A DNA stretch of 64,000 nt. Origin: Schaalia sp. ORNL0103. Lineage in GTDB: Bacteria; Actinomycetota; Actinomycetes; Actinomycetales; Actinomycetaceae. The stretch spans positions 62,001-126,000 of the forward strand of contig NZ_JAHXSA010000002.1 of the NCBI RefSeq assembly GCF_019429565.1. Reading direction: 5' to 3'. Position 1 is the first letter of the stretch, and each line of letters begins with the position of its first letter. Shown here piece by piece: positions 8,590 to 14,986 of the stretch. Made by a program: the position numbers and the translations under genes. Under the pieces are notes generated by a model, which did not search any database, was not told the DNA's origin, and saw only the letters and a list, made by a program, of their open reading frames with translations.

Positions 8590-9267
8590 TTACGAGCCCG
8601 ACTGGGCGCCGCTCTGAGCGTCAGGCTGTGGGTCGGCTTGCGCACCGAGGGTGAGCGTGGGAAGGGGGTGCAGGTCCGGGTTCGTGTTGTCACTGACCGT
8701 CACGCGCACGCTCGGGAACGCCTCCTCCACCGACGGCAGAACGAACTGACCGGGATCATTCAGGGCGTGAGAGGTGGGCAGGCACGAGGAGTAGGAACTC
8801 ATCTCGATACCGGTCTCGGTGTACTTGAACTCAGCCGAATTGCCGTCATTGTCTGTGAAGTAAATTCTCCGACTTCCATCATTCCGAAAATCGTTTTGTA
8901 CCCACAGGCCAGACGTACCGTCACGCCGGTGGGCCCTGACGACCTCCTCAAGCCGATCAAAGGAGATCTGCGGAGCCACAGTGCTGTAGCCAAAAACCCG
9001 ATAACCCTGCAAACCGCTGATCCCGCACGCTTGCACGTAGGGCAGGCCCATCACCGTCAGCTCGCCACCGGTCTCGGCGGCCACCTGCCCAGCCATGCGC
9101 GACAGCTCCGGCAGCCGATGGCTCATGTACTCCTCGAAACTCACCCGCTGAGGGAAGGGAACGAGCTCACCCTGGCGCGGCATGACCGCATCCCACCCGT
9201 ACAAACCGGCCACCACCACAACCGCCGCGAGACCAACACGCACTGGCGTCCACTTCATCGCCCTCAA
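8590..9267 (-). CDS. Membrane-anchored protein, paralogue of the lipoprotein gene before it (candidate immunity protein)
   Basis: A 225-residue protein with an uncleaved N-terminal membrane anchor (residues about 8-28) and an extracytoplasmic domain. The C-terminal 25 residues are rich in Gln, Ser, Pro and Ala. The domain matches the preceding lipoprotein: a shared D-x-DGNSx-x-F block, SSCLP with a conserved Cys, D-x-GQF-x-LP and AFP/MFP. A second Cys (VQACGI) pairs with a Cys at the equivalent place in the paralogue. Its start overlaps the stop of that gene by 4 nt (ATGA), so the two are translationally coupled. Two duplicated surface proteins after a secreted hydrolase suggest immunity; that is inference. 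Confidence 0.7.
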   Translation of the reverse strand: MRAMKWTPVRVGLAAVVVVAGLYGWDAVMPRQGELVPFPQRVSFEEYMSHRLPELSRMAGQVAAETGGELTVMGLPYVQACGISGLQGYRVFGYSTVAPQISFDRLEEVVRAHRRDGTSGLWVQNDFRNDGSRRIYFTDNDGNSAEFKYTETGIEMSSYSSCLPTSHALNDPGQFVLPSVEEAFPSVRVTVSDNTNPDLHPLPTLTLGAQADPQPDAQSGAQSGS

Positions 9268-9926
9268 CTCCCCGACTGCTGCTCGGAATCCGCCGCCACA
9301 TGACGGAAAATCAACGGATTCTTCTGCTTATCAGCGTCGTACGCGTCGACGACCGTTAAGTGAGGGAACATCTCTTGCGTTGTTGGAAGCGCAAATTGGC
9401 CGTGGATGTCCCTCGAACGCAAAGACGGCAGGCACCCGGAGGAAAACTGGACAAAGATAACGTCATTCTCGAAGTGATCAAACAACAGAGAATTACCGTC
9501 CTGGTCGCTCAAACCGACGCTGCGCATGTGTCGCTCATCCCGAGGAACAGGATCAGACGTATACAGGTAGCCGTAGCGCTGAGCAGCTTCTCCGACAATC
9601 CTGCGCATATCTTCATATTCAATCAGCGGAAGATTAAAGCGGACCGCACGAATCTCGTACCCATTGACTTCTGACCGACAGGGTTGAGTCTCCGAGTGAC
9701 CGACGTCAGCGATGACTCCTCCCGATTCCATCGCGACCTCCTCGATGATGCTCATATACCGAGGCATCGCGTCACTGACAAAGGCCTCCAACGTCTGGCG
9801 TTCAGCTGCGGGAACGCTTCCGCTATCCGGATAGGGGGCAGCGTCCGGCAGGCTCGGAATACACGCCGACACAACCAGAGAGGCGCAGGCGGCGCCCAGC
9901 AGTGTGACCAGCTGTTTCCGGCTCAT
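9264..9926 (-). CDS. Lipoprotein downstream of DUF1023 hydrolase (candidate immunity protein)
   Basis: A 220-residue protein with the signal MSRKQLVTLLGAACASLVVSAC, whose lipobox VSAC predicts lipid anchoring at Cys22. The mature domain has two further Cys (TQPCRSE and SSGCLPS) matching those of the 8590-9267 protein, plus the shared LSDQDGNSLLF and DIHGQFALP blocks. The start overlaps the hydrolase stop by 4 nt. No database family is recognised by eye. Confidence 0.75.
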   Translation of the reverse strand: MSRKQLVTLLGAACASLVVSACIPSLPDAAPYPDSGSVPAAERQTLEAFVSDAMPRYMSIIEEVAMESGGVIADVGHSETQPCRSEVNGYEIRAVRFNLPLIEYEDMRRIVGEAAQRYGYLYTSDPVPRDERHMRSVGLSDQDGNSLLFDHFENDVIFVQFSSGCLPSLRSRDIHGQFALPTTQEMFPHLTVVDAYDADKQKNPLIFRHVAADSEQQSGS

Positions 9927-11602
9927 AACCTCTTCTTCTTACCCGCGATGACCTCACCAATGTCTTCAAGAGAGTAGTTATGCTGGCCAGCTTTCGCCTT
10001 ATAGAAATACGCGGAGTGATTCGCATATTTTTCGGCGTTTGGATCTGAGTTGTATCCGTCTCCCCCGGTCGCGTCACCCGAGAGGTGCCCGATTCCCTCG
10101 AGTTCCTTGGGGTCGCGACCGAAGTTAACATCGAGCCCCATCCCCTGCACCTCGTCGTGTAGCGGAATCGCGGATACCCACGTGTGTTCGGGGTCTACCC
10201 CCAGCGTCCCGACAGAATTCACCGCTGAGCCCGGGGAACCCGTGTACACGAAGTCATCGACGACGCCCTCTCCAATATCACGCATCGCGAAGCCGCCCGT
10301 CAGGGACCCATAGGAATGCGTGACCGGAGTTTGGTGCACGTCCATTCCCCGCTCTGAGCGCCACGAGTGGATTCCTGTCAGGAAGCCGTTCAGCTTCTCA
10401 GCTCCGGCCTGTGCCTTGCCTGGAGACGCGACAGACAGGTCCCCTGTCTCTGGACCCGGCGGCGCTTCGTACCCCATCCACGCGACCGCTGCGACACTTC
10501 CTTTTTCTGCACCGCCCACAGTCTCCGCTGCGTCGATCAAGTTACGCGCATACCCCAAGTTGAGGTCAGTACTCTTACGACAAGACGTGGTCATGCCCGG
10601 AACGAAGGTCGTTACATGCTTTGCGTTATCGACATCTCCAATAGCGAGCGCCGCACGCACGTTTTCTCCACGTTCACCAAACTCAAGAGCAACAAGTGAG
10701 ATATCTTCACCCTCAAGGGCTTTTTTGACGGCTAGGAGATCATTCAGTTTATTTTCAGCGTTGCGATAGCGTTCAAGGCTTGCATCAACTTTATACGGGT
10801 TACCCCAGAATGAATCCCTATCCTTCTCATATGCAGCTTTCGCTTCGTCGTACTCCTTCTGTGCTTTCTCAAGTAGTCCCGGAATACGATTTCCCGCGGC
10901 GTCGCGGTGCCCATTCAACGCAAGCTCATTCGCCTTTACTCGCGAGGCCATGTCGATACCGTTGAGATTGCCGTACTTTTCGGGATCCTTGTTGATGAGC
11001 GCCTCGCGCTCGGACTCCGACAGGAGCGCCCACCACACGGAGACCTCCTCGGGACTCCACGAGGGGTCGGCGTCGTTTGCCAGGCCCGCAGACGCCGAGT
11101 GGCGCCCCTCGGCCAGGACATACTGGCCGTCGGCCAACGCCTGATAGCGTGGCCCCACCGTCTCCTCGGCTTCCGTCGCAATTCGCACTGCATCGTCAAC
11201 ACAATCGCGTAGCTCAGCAAACTTACTCGCTATCGGCTCAAACCTCGTTTCAGGCGCTGACGGTTGAACAACACCACTCTCCGGAATGTCATACCCAACT
11301 TCTGCCGCGACCTCCCACGCGGACTTCCGCTTCGCCACGACTCGGCTCACGTACCCGTGCAGCTCTGCGGTCGCCAGCGCGTATTCAGTGAGCTCATTGA
11401 GGCGCGCGTCCAGCTTGTCCTGGATCTCGGAGAGTCGCTCACGCATCCGGTCGGGCGCCTCACCCTGAGATCGGATGTCGTTCGCGGCGTGCTCGAGGTC
11501 GGCGATGATCTCGCGCGCCTCGCGCACCTCGGCCTCGATGAGGTCCTCGGCCTCGATGATGGCGTTGTGGTCCCAGCTCTGAATGTCCGCCCAGGTTGCC
11601 AT
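9923..11602 (-). CDS. DUF1023 (Abhydrolase_8) alpha/beta hydrolase, putative type VII effector
   Basis: A 559-residue protein. Residues 1-150 are long charged helices. Then comes the DUF1023 signature: WWALLSESEREALI, KYGNLNGIDM and VKANELAL, followed by VTTFVPGMTTS, VAWMGYEAPPG and the nucleophile elbow THSYGSLTGG (Ser in H-S-Y-G-S). DDFVYTGSPGSAVNS follows, as expected for the family. There is no signal peptide. It sits directly after a WXG/EspC-like gene (TAATG overlap) and before two anchored proteins. DUF1023 proteins are predicted hydrolases common in actinobacteria and often linked to type VII secretion. The N-terminal helices look like a secretion or targeting domain. Confidence 0.85.
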   Translation of the reverse strand: MATWADIQSWDHNAIIEAEDLIEAEVREAREIIADLEHAANDIRSQGEAPDRMRERLSEIQDKLDARLNELTEYALATAELHGYVSRVVAKRKSAWEVAAEVGYDIPESGVVQPSAPETRFEPIASKFAELRDCVDDAVRIATEAEETVGPRYQALADGQYVLAEGRHSASAGLANDADPSWSPEEVSVWWALLSESEREALINKDPEKYGNLNGIDMASRVKANELALNGHRDAAGNRIPGLLEKAQKEYDEAKAAYEKDRDSFWGNPYKVDASLERYRNAENKLNDLLAVKKALEGEDISLVALEFGERGENVRAALAIGDVDNAKHVTTFVPGMTTSCRKSTDLNLGYARNLIDAAETVGGAEKGSVAAVAWMGYEAPPGPETGDLSVASPGKAQAGAEKLNGFLTGIHSWRSERGMDVHQTPVTHSYGSLTGGFAMRDIGEGVVDDFVYTGSPGSAVNSVGTLGVDPEHTWVSAIPLHDEVQGMGLDVNFGRDPKELEGIGHLSGDATGGDGYNSDPNAEKYANHSAYFYKAKAGQHNYSLEDIGEVIAGKKKRL

Positions 11603-11952
11603 TACTGTTCCTCCATCATGTGTCGCAGGTCATCCATCGTCATCGCCGGGCCACCGTGGTCGGTCTGTTGGAAGCTCACCGCAGCATCGTTTTCGGTTGC
11701 GTTATAGGCGTTGATCGAATCATTCACAGACTGGGAGAAATCATCCAGGTCACGCGACGCTGCCATGACCGCGTCGTCAATAGTCTCGCCCGCGCTGCGC
11801 CCCTGTCCTGCGAGGGGGCTCCCGCCAACCCCGGAGGAAATGTAGTCGCCCGCCGTCGCGACGGTCACCGACTGCAGTCTGCCGGACAGGTCTCTCGTGC
11901 GGTCGCGCAGGACTTCGAGGTCCCCTTCTTCGATGACAAGATCGCCGGCCAT
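11602..11952 (-). CDS. WXG100/EspC-like small protein, likely type VII secretion partner
   Basis: A 116-residue, Cys-free, helical protein. A first helix (LEVLRDRTRDLSGRLQSV) and a second helix (SRDLDDFSQSVNDSINAY) flank a Gly/Ser-rich turn. The second helix ends in YNATE, which fits the general type VII secretion motif YxxxD/E. There is no central W-x-G, so it is closer to EspC-type proteins than to classic WXG100. The ATG at 11952 has AAGGAG upstream. It is the first gene of a tightly coupled four-gene operon. Confidence 0.7.
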   Translation of the reverse strand: MAGDLVIEEGDLEVLRDRTRDLSGRLQSVTVATAGDYISSGVGGSPLAGQGRSAGETIDDAVMAASRDLDDFSQSVNDSINAYNATENDAAVSFQQTDHGGPAMTMDDLRHMMEEQ

Positions 11953-12046
11953 GATGCTCCTTTGATGTCATTTCGGTGCTGTTAAGCTAGACCCTACCAA
12001 ACGGTCACAAGGCGAACAACAGCGCCCCCAAGGGGTGGGACACCCC

Positions 12047-12067
12047 GCCTCGTCAAAGAAACGAGGC
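12047..12067. terminator. Terminator hairpin
   Basis: GCCTCGT (12047-12053) and ACGAGGC (12061-12067) form a 7-bp stem with the loop CAAAGAA, just past the stop of the gene ending at 12085. The arms are part of the recurrent ACGAGGCC word of this genome. Confidence 0.6.
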
Positions 12068-12084
12068 CGACTCTCGCCGGACGG

Positions 12085-12726
12085 TCACGGCCTCCAGGCG
12101 GGGTCGCACTCGGGCGCGCCGTAGCGGTCGTAGAGCTCGTCGGGGCGCGCGATCTCGTCGGCGAAGCCGAGGGCGCTCATGTCGACGACCGTGTCGGTCT
12201 GCGCGCCAGGGGCCTCGAGATCGCCGGCCTCGTCGTGGGCGACGAGGACTCGTGCGCGCACGCTCACCGGTGCCATTTCGGGATTGTTCCAGGTTGCGCG
12301 GGTGATTGCGTCGAGGGCGCGCGTGGCGGCCTCGTGCTCCGACAGCGTGTCCGAGGAGGCCACGACAACGTCGATGGACACGAGGGAGGGGCGCCCGAAG
12401 CCCTCGCCGACCTCAACGTGGACGACGCGGCGCGGCGCGCGAGCCTCACCTGCATCGGCGTCGTGCGCACGCACGGGGAAGCCGGAGTCGAGCGCCGCGG
12501 TCGCCAGGTCGACGAAGCGCTGCGTGCGCCCGGTGCCCCTCGTCGAGGACAGGGCGCGCCACGCAATGCCCGCGCCCAGGGCACCCACGCCGAGCGCGCC
12601 GATCATGAGCGGCCCGGCGATCTGCGGGAGCCGCCCGCGCAGGCCGGAGGAGGCGGCCTTGTTGACGGGGGTCGAGACGCGCATCCATCGGCGCACCTCG
12701 CGCAGGGGGGCGTTGGGGTCGGTCAT
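12085..12726 (-). CDS. Membrane-anchored protein of unknown function, coupled to hydrolase
   Basis: A 213-residue protein with an N-terminal cytoplasmic tail of about 35 residues, one membrane segment (about residues 38-60, AGPLMIGALGVGALGAGIAW), and an extracytoplasmic alpha/beta domain with repeated V-x-V-x-V strands. Its ATG overlaps the stop of the preceding hydrolase by 4 nt. By analogy with the 8590-9926 pair it could protect against or assist the hydrolase; nothing in the sequence proves it. Confidence 0.7.
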   Translation of the reverse strand: MTDPNAPLREVRRWMRVSTPVNKAASSGLRGRLPQIAGPLMIGALGVGALGAGIAWRALSSTRGTGRTQRFVDLATAALDSGFPVRAHDADAGEARAPRRVVHVEVGEGFGRPSLVSIDVVVASSDTLSEHEAATRALDAITRATWNNPEMAPVSVRARVLVAHDEAGDLEAPGAQTDTVVDMSALGFADEIARPDELYDRYGAPECDPAWRP

Positions 12727-14204
12727 GACCTGTCCTTTCTCAGGGAGGAGAGGGCGGAAGCGATACGCGCCGGGAGGGCCGCGCGGCGCCGGGCTCTGGC
12801 GACGCGGGGCAGGCGGGGGGCCGTGACCGCGTAGTCGATCGGGTAGGTGGCGGGTTCGTAGGAGCCGCCGCGTTCGAGTGCGGCGACCGTGTCCCACGTG
12901 CTCTCGGAGGTCGGGGTCAGGATGTCCTGCCAGATCTCGTAGTGCATGACGCGCGTGGGCTCGTCCGGCGCGGGCAGGAAATCCTGCAGGGCCGCCATCG
13001 ACGAGGCCAGCCGGCCCCACGGGGTCACACGCACCTTGCGCTCGAGGAGGCGGACGGTCTCGGTGTAGGTCGAGGAGGAGTGCGCGTAGTAGAGGGGACG
13101 GGTCCGAGGCCTCACGAGGCTGCGTCCGACGGTGACGCGCCGGTCGGGGGCACGGTCGGGCGAGCCGTCGAGGCTCGGCATGACGTCCTGGTCGTGGTAG
13201 ACGGCGACGGTCACCACGTCGGGGCGCACGCGGATGCGGCGGTTCGGGCCGCCCGTGGACAGGATGCCGGCGACGTTGACCCCGGCCTCGTCGGGTGGGA
13301 CGGAGGCGAGGGCGGCGGCGACAATCCCACCCTGGGAGTGGCCGCAGATGACGACAGGCTCGCACGACCACCGATCGGCAGGCACGCCGTCGCGCTCCAT
13401 GGCGGCGTGCAGCGCGCGCACGACGCCGACGCTCATCGCGCTTTCCAGGCCGAGCATGAGGCGGATGTTCGTCTCGGCGTCGGCCGGGTTGTTCGTGGAG
13501 CGCCAGGTCATGGACTCGGTGCCGACCAGGCTCAGGAGCCAGCGGCGGGCCTCGCCCTCGCCGACACGGGTGATCTTGACGGCGGGGCCGATCGTGCGCG
13601 ACCAGTAGAGCTCGTCGATATCGGCGCACATGTCGGAGAGCAGCGCGGGTGCGTCGACGCGGCGGATCTGGGCCTCGGGGTGGCCGGGCAGGGGGTCCTG
13701 GAAGGCGGGGTCTGCGTCGGAGTCGCGCAGGAGCGCGACGTGGACTTCGCCGCCGCGCAGGGCGCCCACTGCCGTGCCGATCGTCAGCATGCCGGTCATG
13801 AGGGCGTCGTATGCGCGCCTGGGGATGAGGGGCAGCATGCGGGCCATGCGCCCGTCCTTGTCCGCGCCGACGGCGACGACCGCTCGCGCCCAGGCGCGCC
13901 CCACGGTCGCGGTGCGCCGCGCGACGTGTGAGAGGGAGCGGATGAGGAGGGTGTCGAGGCCGGGGTTATCGAAGAAGATGCGCTGCGATTTTTCGCTGAT
14001 CGCGGTTCCCATGGCGTCGGAGAGGGAGCGCGCGCGGGCGCGCACATCCTGCGGCAGGGCGGAGATGTCCGCGAGCGCTCCAACTGCGACCGTGGCCGCG
14101 AGGGCGGGGACGATGGGTGCGACTTTGAGGCGCAGGTAGAGGCCGGGGTAGGCCTGGGGGACGCGGCGGATCGCGCGGTAGCGCCGACGCGGGCGTCGCT
14201 TCAT
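12723..14204 (-). CDS. Membrane-associated alpha/beta hydrolase
   Basis: A 493-residue protein starting at ATG 14204, with GGAGGGGAC directly upstream; longer in-frame starts lack a ribosome site. A basic N-terminus (MKRRPRRRYR) is followed by a hydrophobic segment (about residues 30-50). The C-terminal half carries the nucleophile elbow CGHSQGGIVAAAL and a downstream YHDQDVMPSLDG, both resembling the hydrolase at 4805-6499; a later YYAHSSSTY may hold the catalytic His. The two proteins form a small local paralogue family. Substrate unknown. Confidence 0.78.
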   Translation of the reverse strand: MKRRPRRRYRAIRRVPQAYPGLYLRLKVAPIVPALAATVAVGALADISALPQDVRARARSLSDAMGTAISEKSQRIFFDNPGLDTLLIRSLSHVARRTATVGRAWARAVVAVGADKDGRMARMLPLIPRRAYDALMTGMLTIGTAVGALRGGEVHVALLRDSDADPAFQDPLPGHPEAQIRRVDAPALLSDMCADIDELYWSRTIGPAVKITRVGEGEARRWLLSLVGTESMTWRSTNNPADAETNIRLMLGLESAMSVGVVRALHAAMERDGVPADRWSCEPVVICGHSQGGIVAAALASVPPDEAGVNVAGILSTGGPNRRIRVRPDVVTVAVYHDQDVMPSLDGSPDRAPDRRVTVGRSLVRPRTRPLYYAHSSSTYTETVRLLERKVRVTPWGRLASSMAALQDFLPAPDEPTRVMHYEIWQDILTPTSESTWDTVAALERGGSYEPATYPIDYAVTAPRLPRVARARRRAALPARIASALSSLRKDRS

Positions 14205-14314
14205 GTCCCCTCCCTCCCTGTGTGCTGTCTCCACCCTACGGCGGGCCGGGCCTGGGCGCGCCGCATTGGGGGATGCGTGTCGCCACCCCCACAGCGCTCG
14301 ATTGTCGACACCCC

Positions 14315-14343
14315 TTGACACCCATACCCCCTAGGGGTACCAT
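14315..14343 (+). promoter_or_regulatory. csoR promoter with CsoR operator, leaderless start
   Basis: A consensus -35 TTGACA (14315-14320) is separated by 17 nt from TACCAT (14338-14343). The ATG of csoR begins 7 nt further on, so transcription should start at the start codon. The spacer contains the near-palindrome TACCCCCTAGGGGTA (14325-14339), the GC-core type bound by CsoR; a matching copy precedes copA. Binding here would block the promoter, giving copper-released autoregulation. Confidence 0.8.
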
Positions 14344-14350
14344 CACTTCC

Positions 14351-14641
14351 ATGAGCAACGAACACGGCTACCACGGCAACACCGAGAATCATCTCGCGCG
14401 CCTGCGCCGCATCGAAGGCCAGGTCCGCGGCCTGCAGCGCATGATCTCGCAGGGAGAGTACTGCATTGACATCCTCACGCAGGTTTCGGCCGTCCAGTCC
14501 GCGCTCGATTCGGTCGCGGTCAACCTGCTCAAAGACCACATGAACCACTGCGTCGTCACGGCGGCGCGCGAATCCGACGAGGCCGCGCAGGCCAAAGTCG
14601 ACGAGGCGGCCGCGGCCATCGCACGCCTCATCAAGTCCTAA
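14351..14641 (+). CDS. csoR: CsoR-type copper-sensing repressor
   Basis: A 96-residue all-helical regulator of the CsoR/RcnR family (DUF156). The copper ligands are present with family spacing: Cys38, His63 and Cys67 (GEYCIDIL and KDHMNHCV). The N-terminal HLARLRRIEGQVRGLQRMI helix is the family signature. Cu(I) binding lowers DNA affinity and releases copper-export genes. It heads the cluster csoR-copZ-copA and is transcribed from its own operator-bearing promoter. The ATG at 14351 fits both the family length and the leaderless promoter. Confidence 0.95.
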   Translation: MSNEHGYHGNTENHLARLRRIEGQVRGLQRMISQGEYCIDILTQVSAVQSALDSVAVNLLKDHMNHCVVTAARESDEAAQAKVDEAAAAIARLIKS

Positions 14642-14656
14642 CAACAAGGAGAAACC

Positions 14657-14902
14657 ATGACCACCGAAATCGATCGCACCATTGAGCTGTCCGTCGACGG
14701 CATGACCTGCGGCCACTGCGTAATGAGCGTCAGCGAAGAGCTGAGCGAGATCCCCGGCGTGAAGAACGTCGACGTGATCCTCAACTCGGGCGCGACCTCC
14801 AAGGTGACGGTCCTGACCGACACCCCCCTGGACGACGCGGCGCTGAGCGACGCAGTGTCCGAGGCCGGCTTCAAGCTGGTCGGCATCTCGCGCGACTTCT
14901 GA
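14657..14902 (+). CDS. copZ: Copper chaperone, HMA domain
   Basis: An 81-residue single HMA (ferredoxin-like) domain with the metal-binding loop GMTCGHC at residues 15-21. It carries Cu(I) to the export ATPase encoded next. Located 15 nt after csoR with AAGGAG before the ATG, so co-transcribed with it. A terminator-like hairpin follows, implying that copA has an additional promoter. Confidence 0.93.
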   Translation: MTTEIDRTIELSVDGMTCGHCVMSVSEELSEIPGVKNVDVILNSGATSKVTVLTDTPLDDAALSDAVSEAGFKLVGISRDF

Positions 14903-14921
14903 GGTTTTCCGCACCTCACCG

Positions 14922-14950
14922 ACGAGGTCGGGGCACTTTCCCGGCCTCGT
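14922..14950 (+). terminator. Terminator after copZ
   Basis: ACGAGGTCGGG (14922-14932) pairs with CCCGGCCTCGT (14940-14950) with one G-T wobble and a 7-nt loop, followed by TTCCTTT. Both arms are copies of the recurrent word of this genome, in inverted orientation. Confidence 0.7.
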
Positions 14951-14968
14951 TTCCTTTCACCCGATACA

Positions 14969-14983
14969 TACCCCCGGAGGGTA
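14969..14983 (+). promoter_or_regulatory. Second CsoR operator, containing the copA ribosome-binding site
   Basis: TACCCCCGGAGGGTA differs from the operator before csoR only in its central three bases. Those changes create GGAGGG (14976-14981), 5 nt before the copA ATG, so the ribosome site is written inside the operator. The -10 element is uncertain (GATACAT at 14963-14969 is possible). Confidence 0.7.
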
Positions 14984-14986
14984 CCC

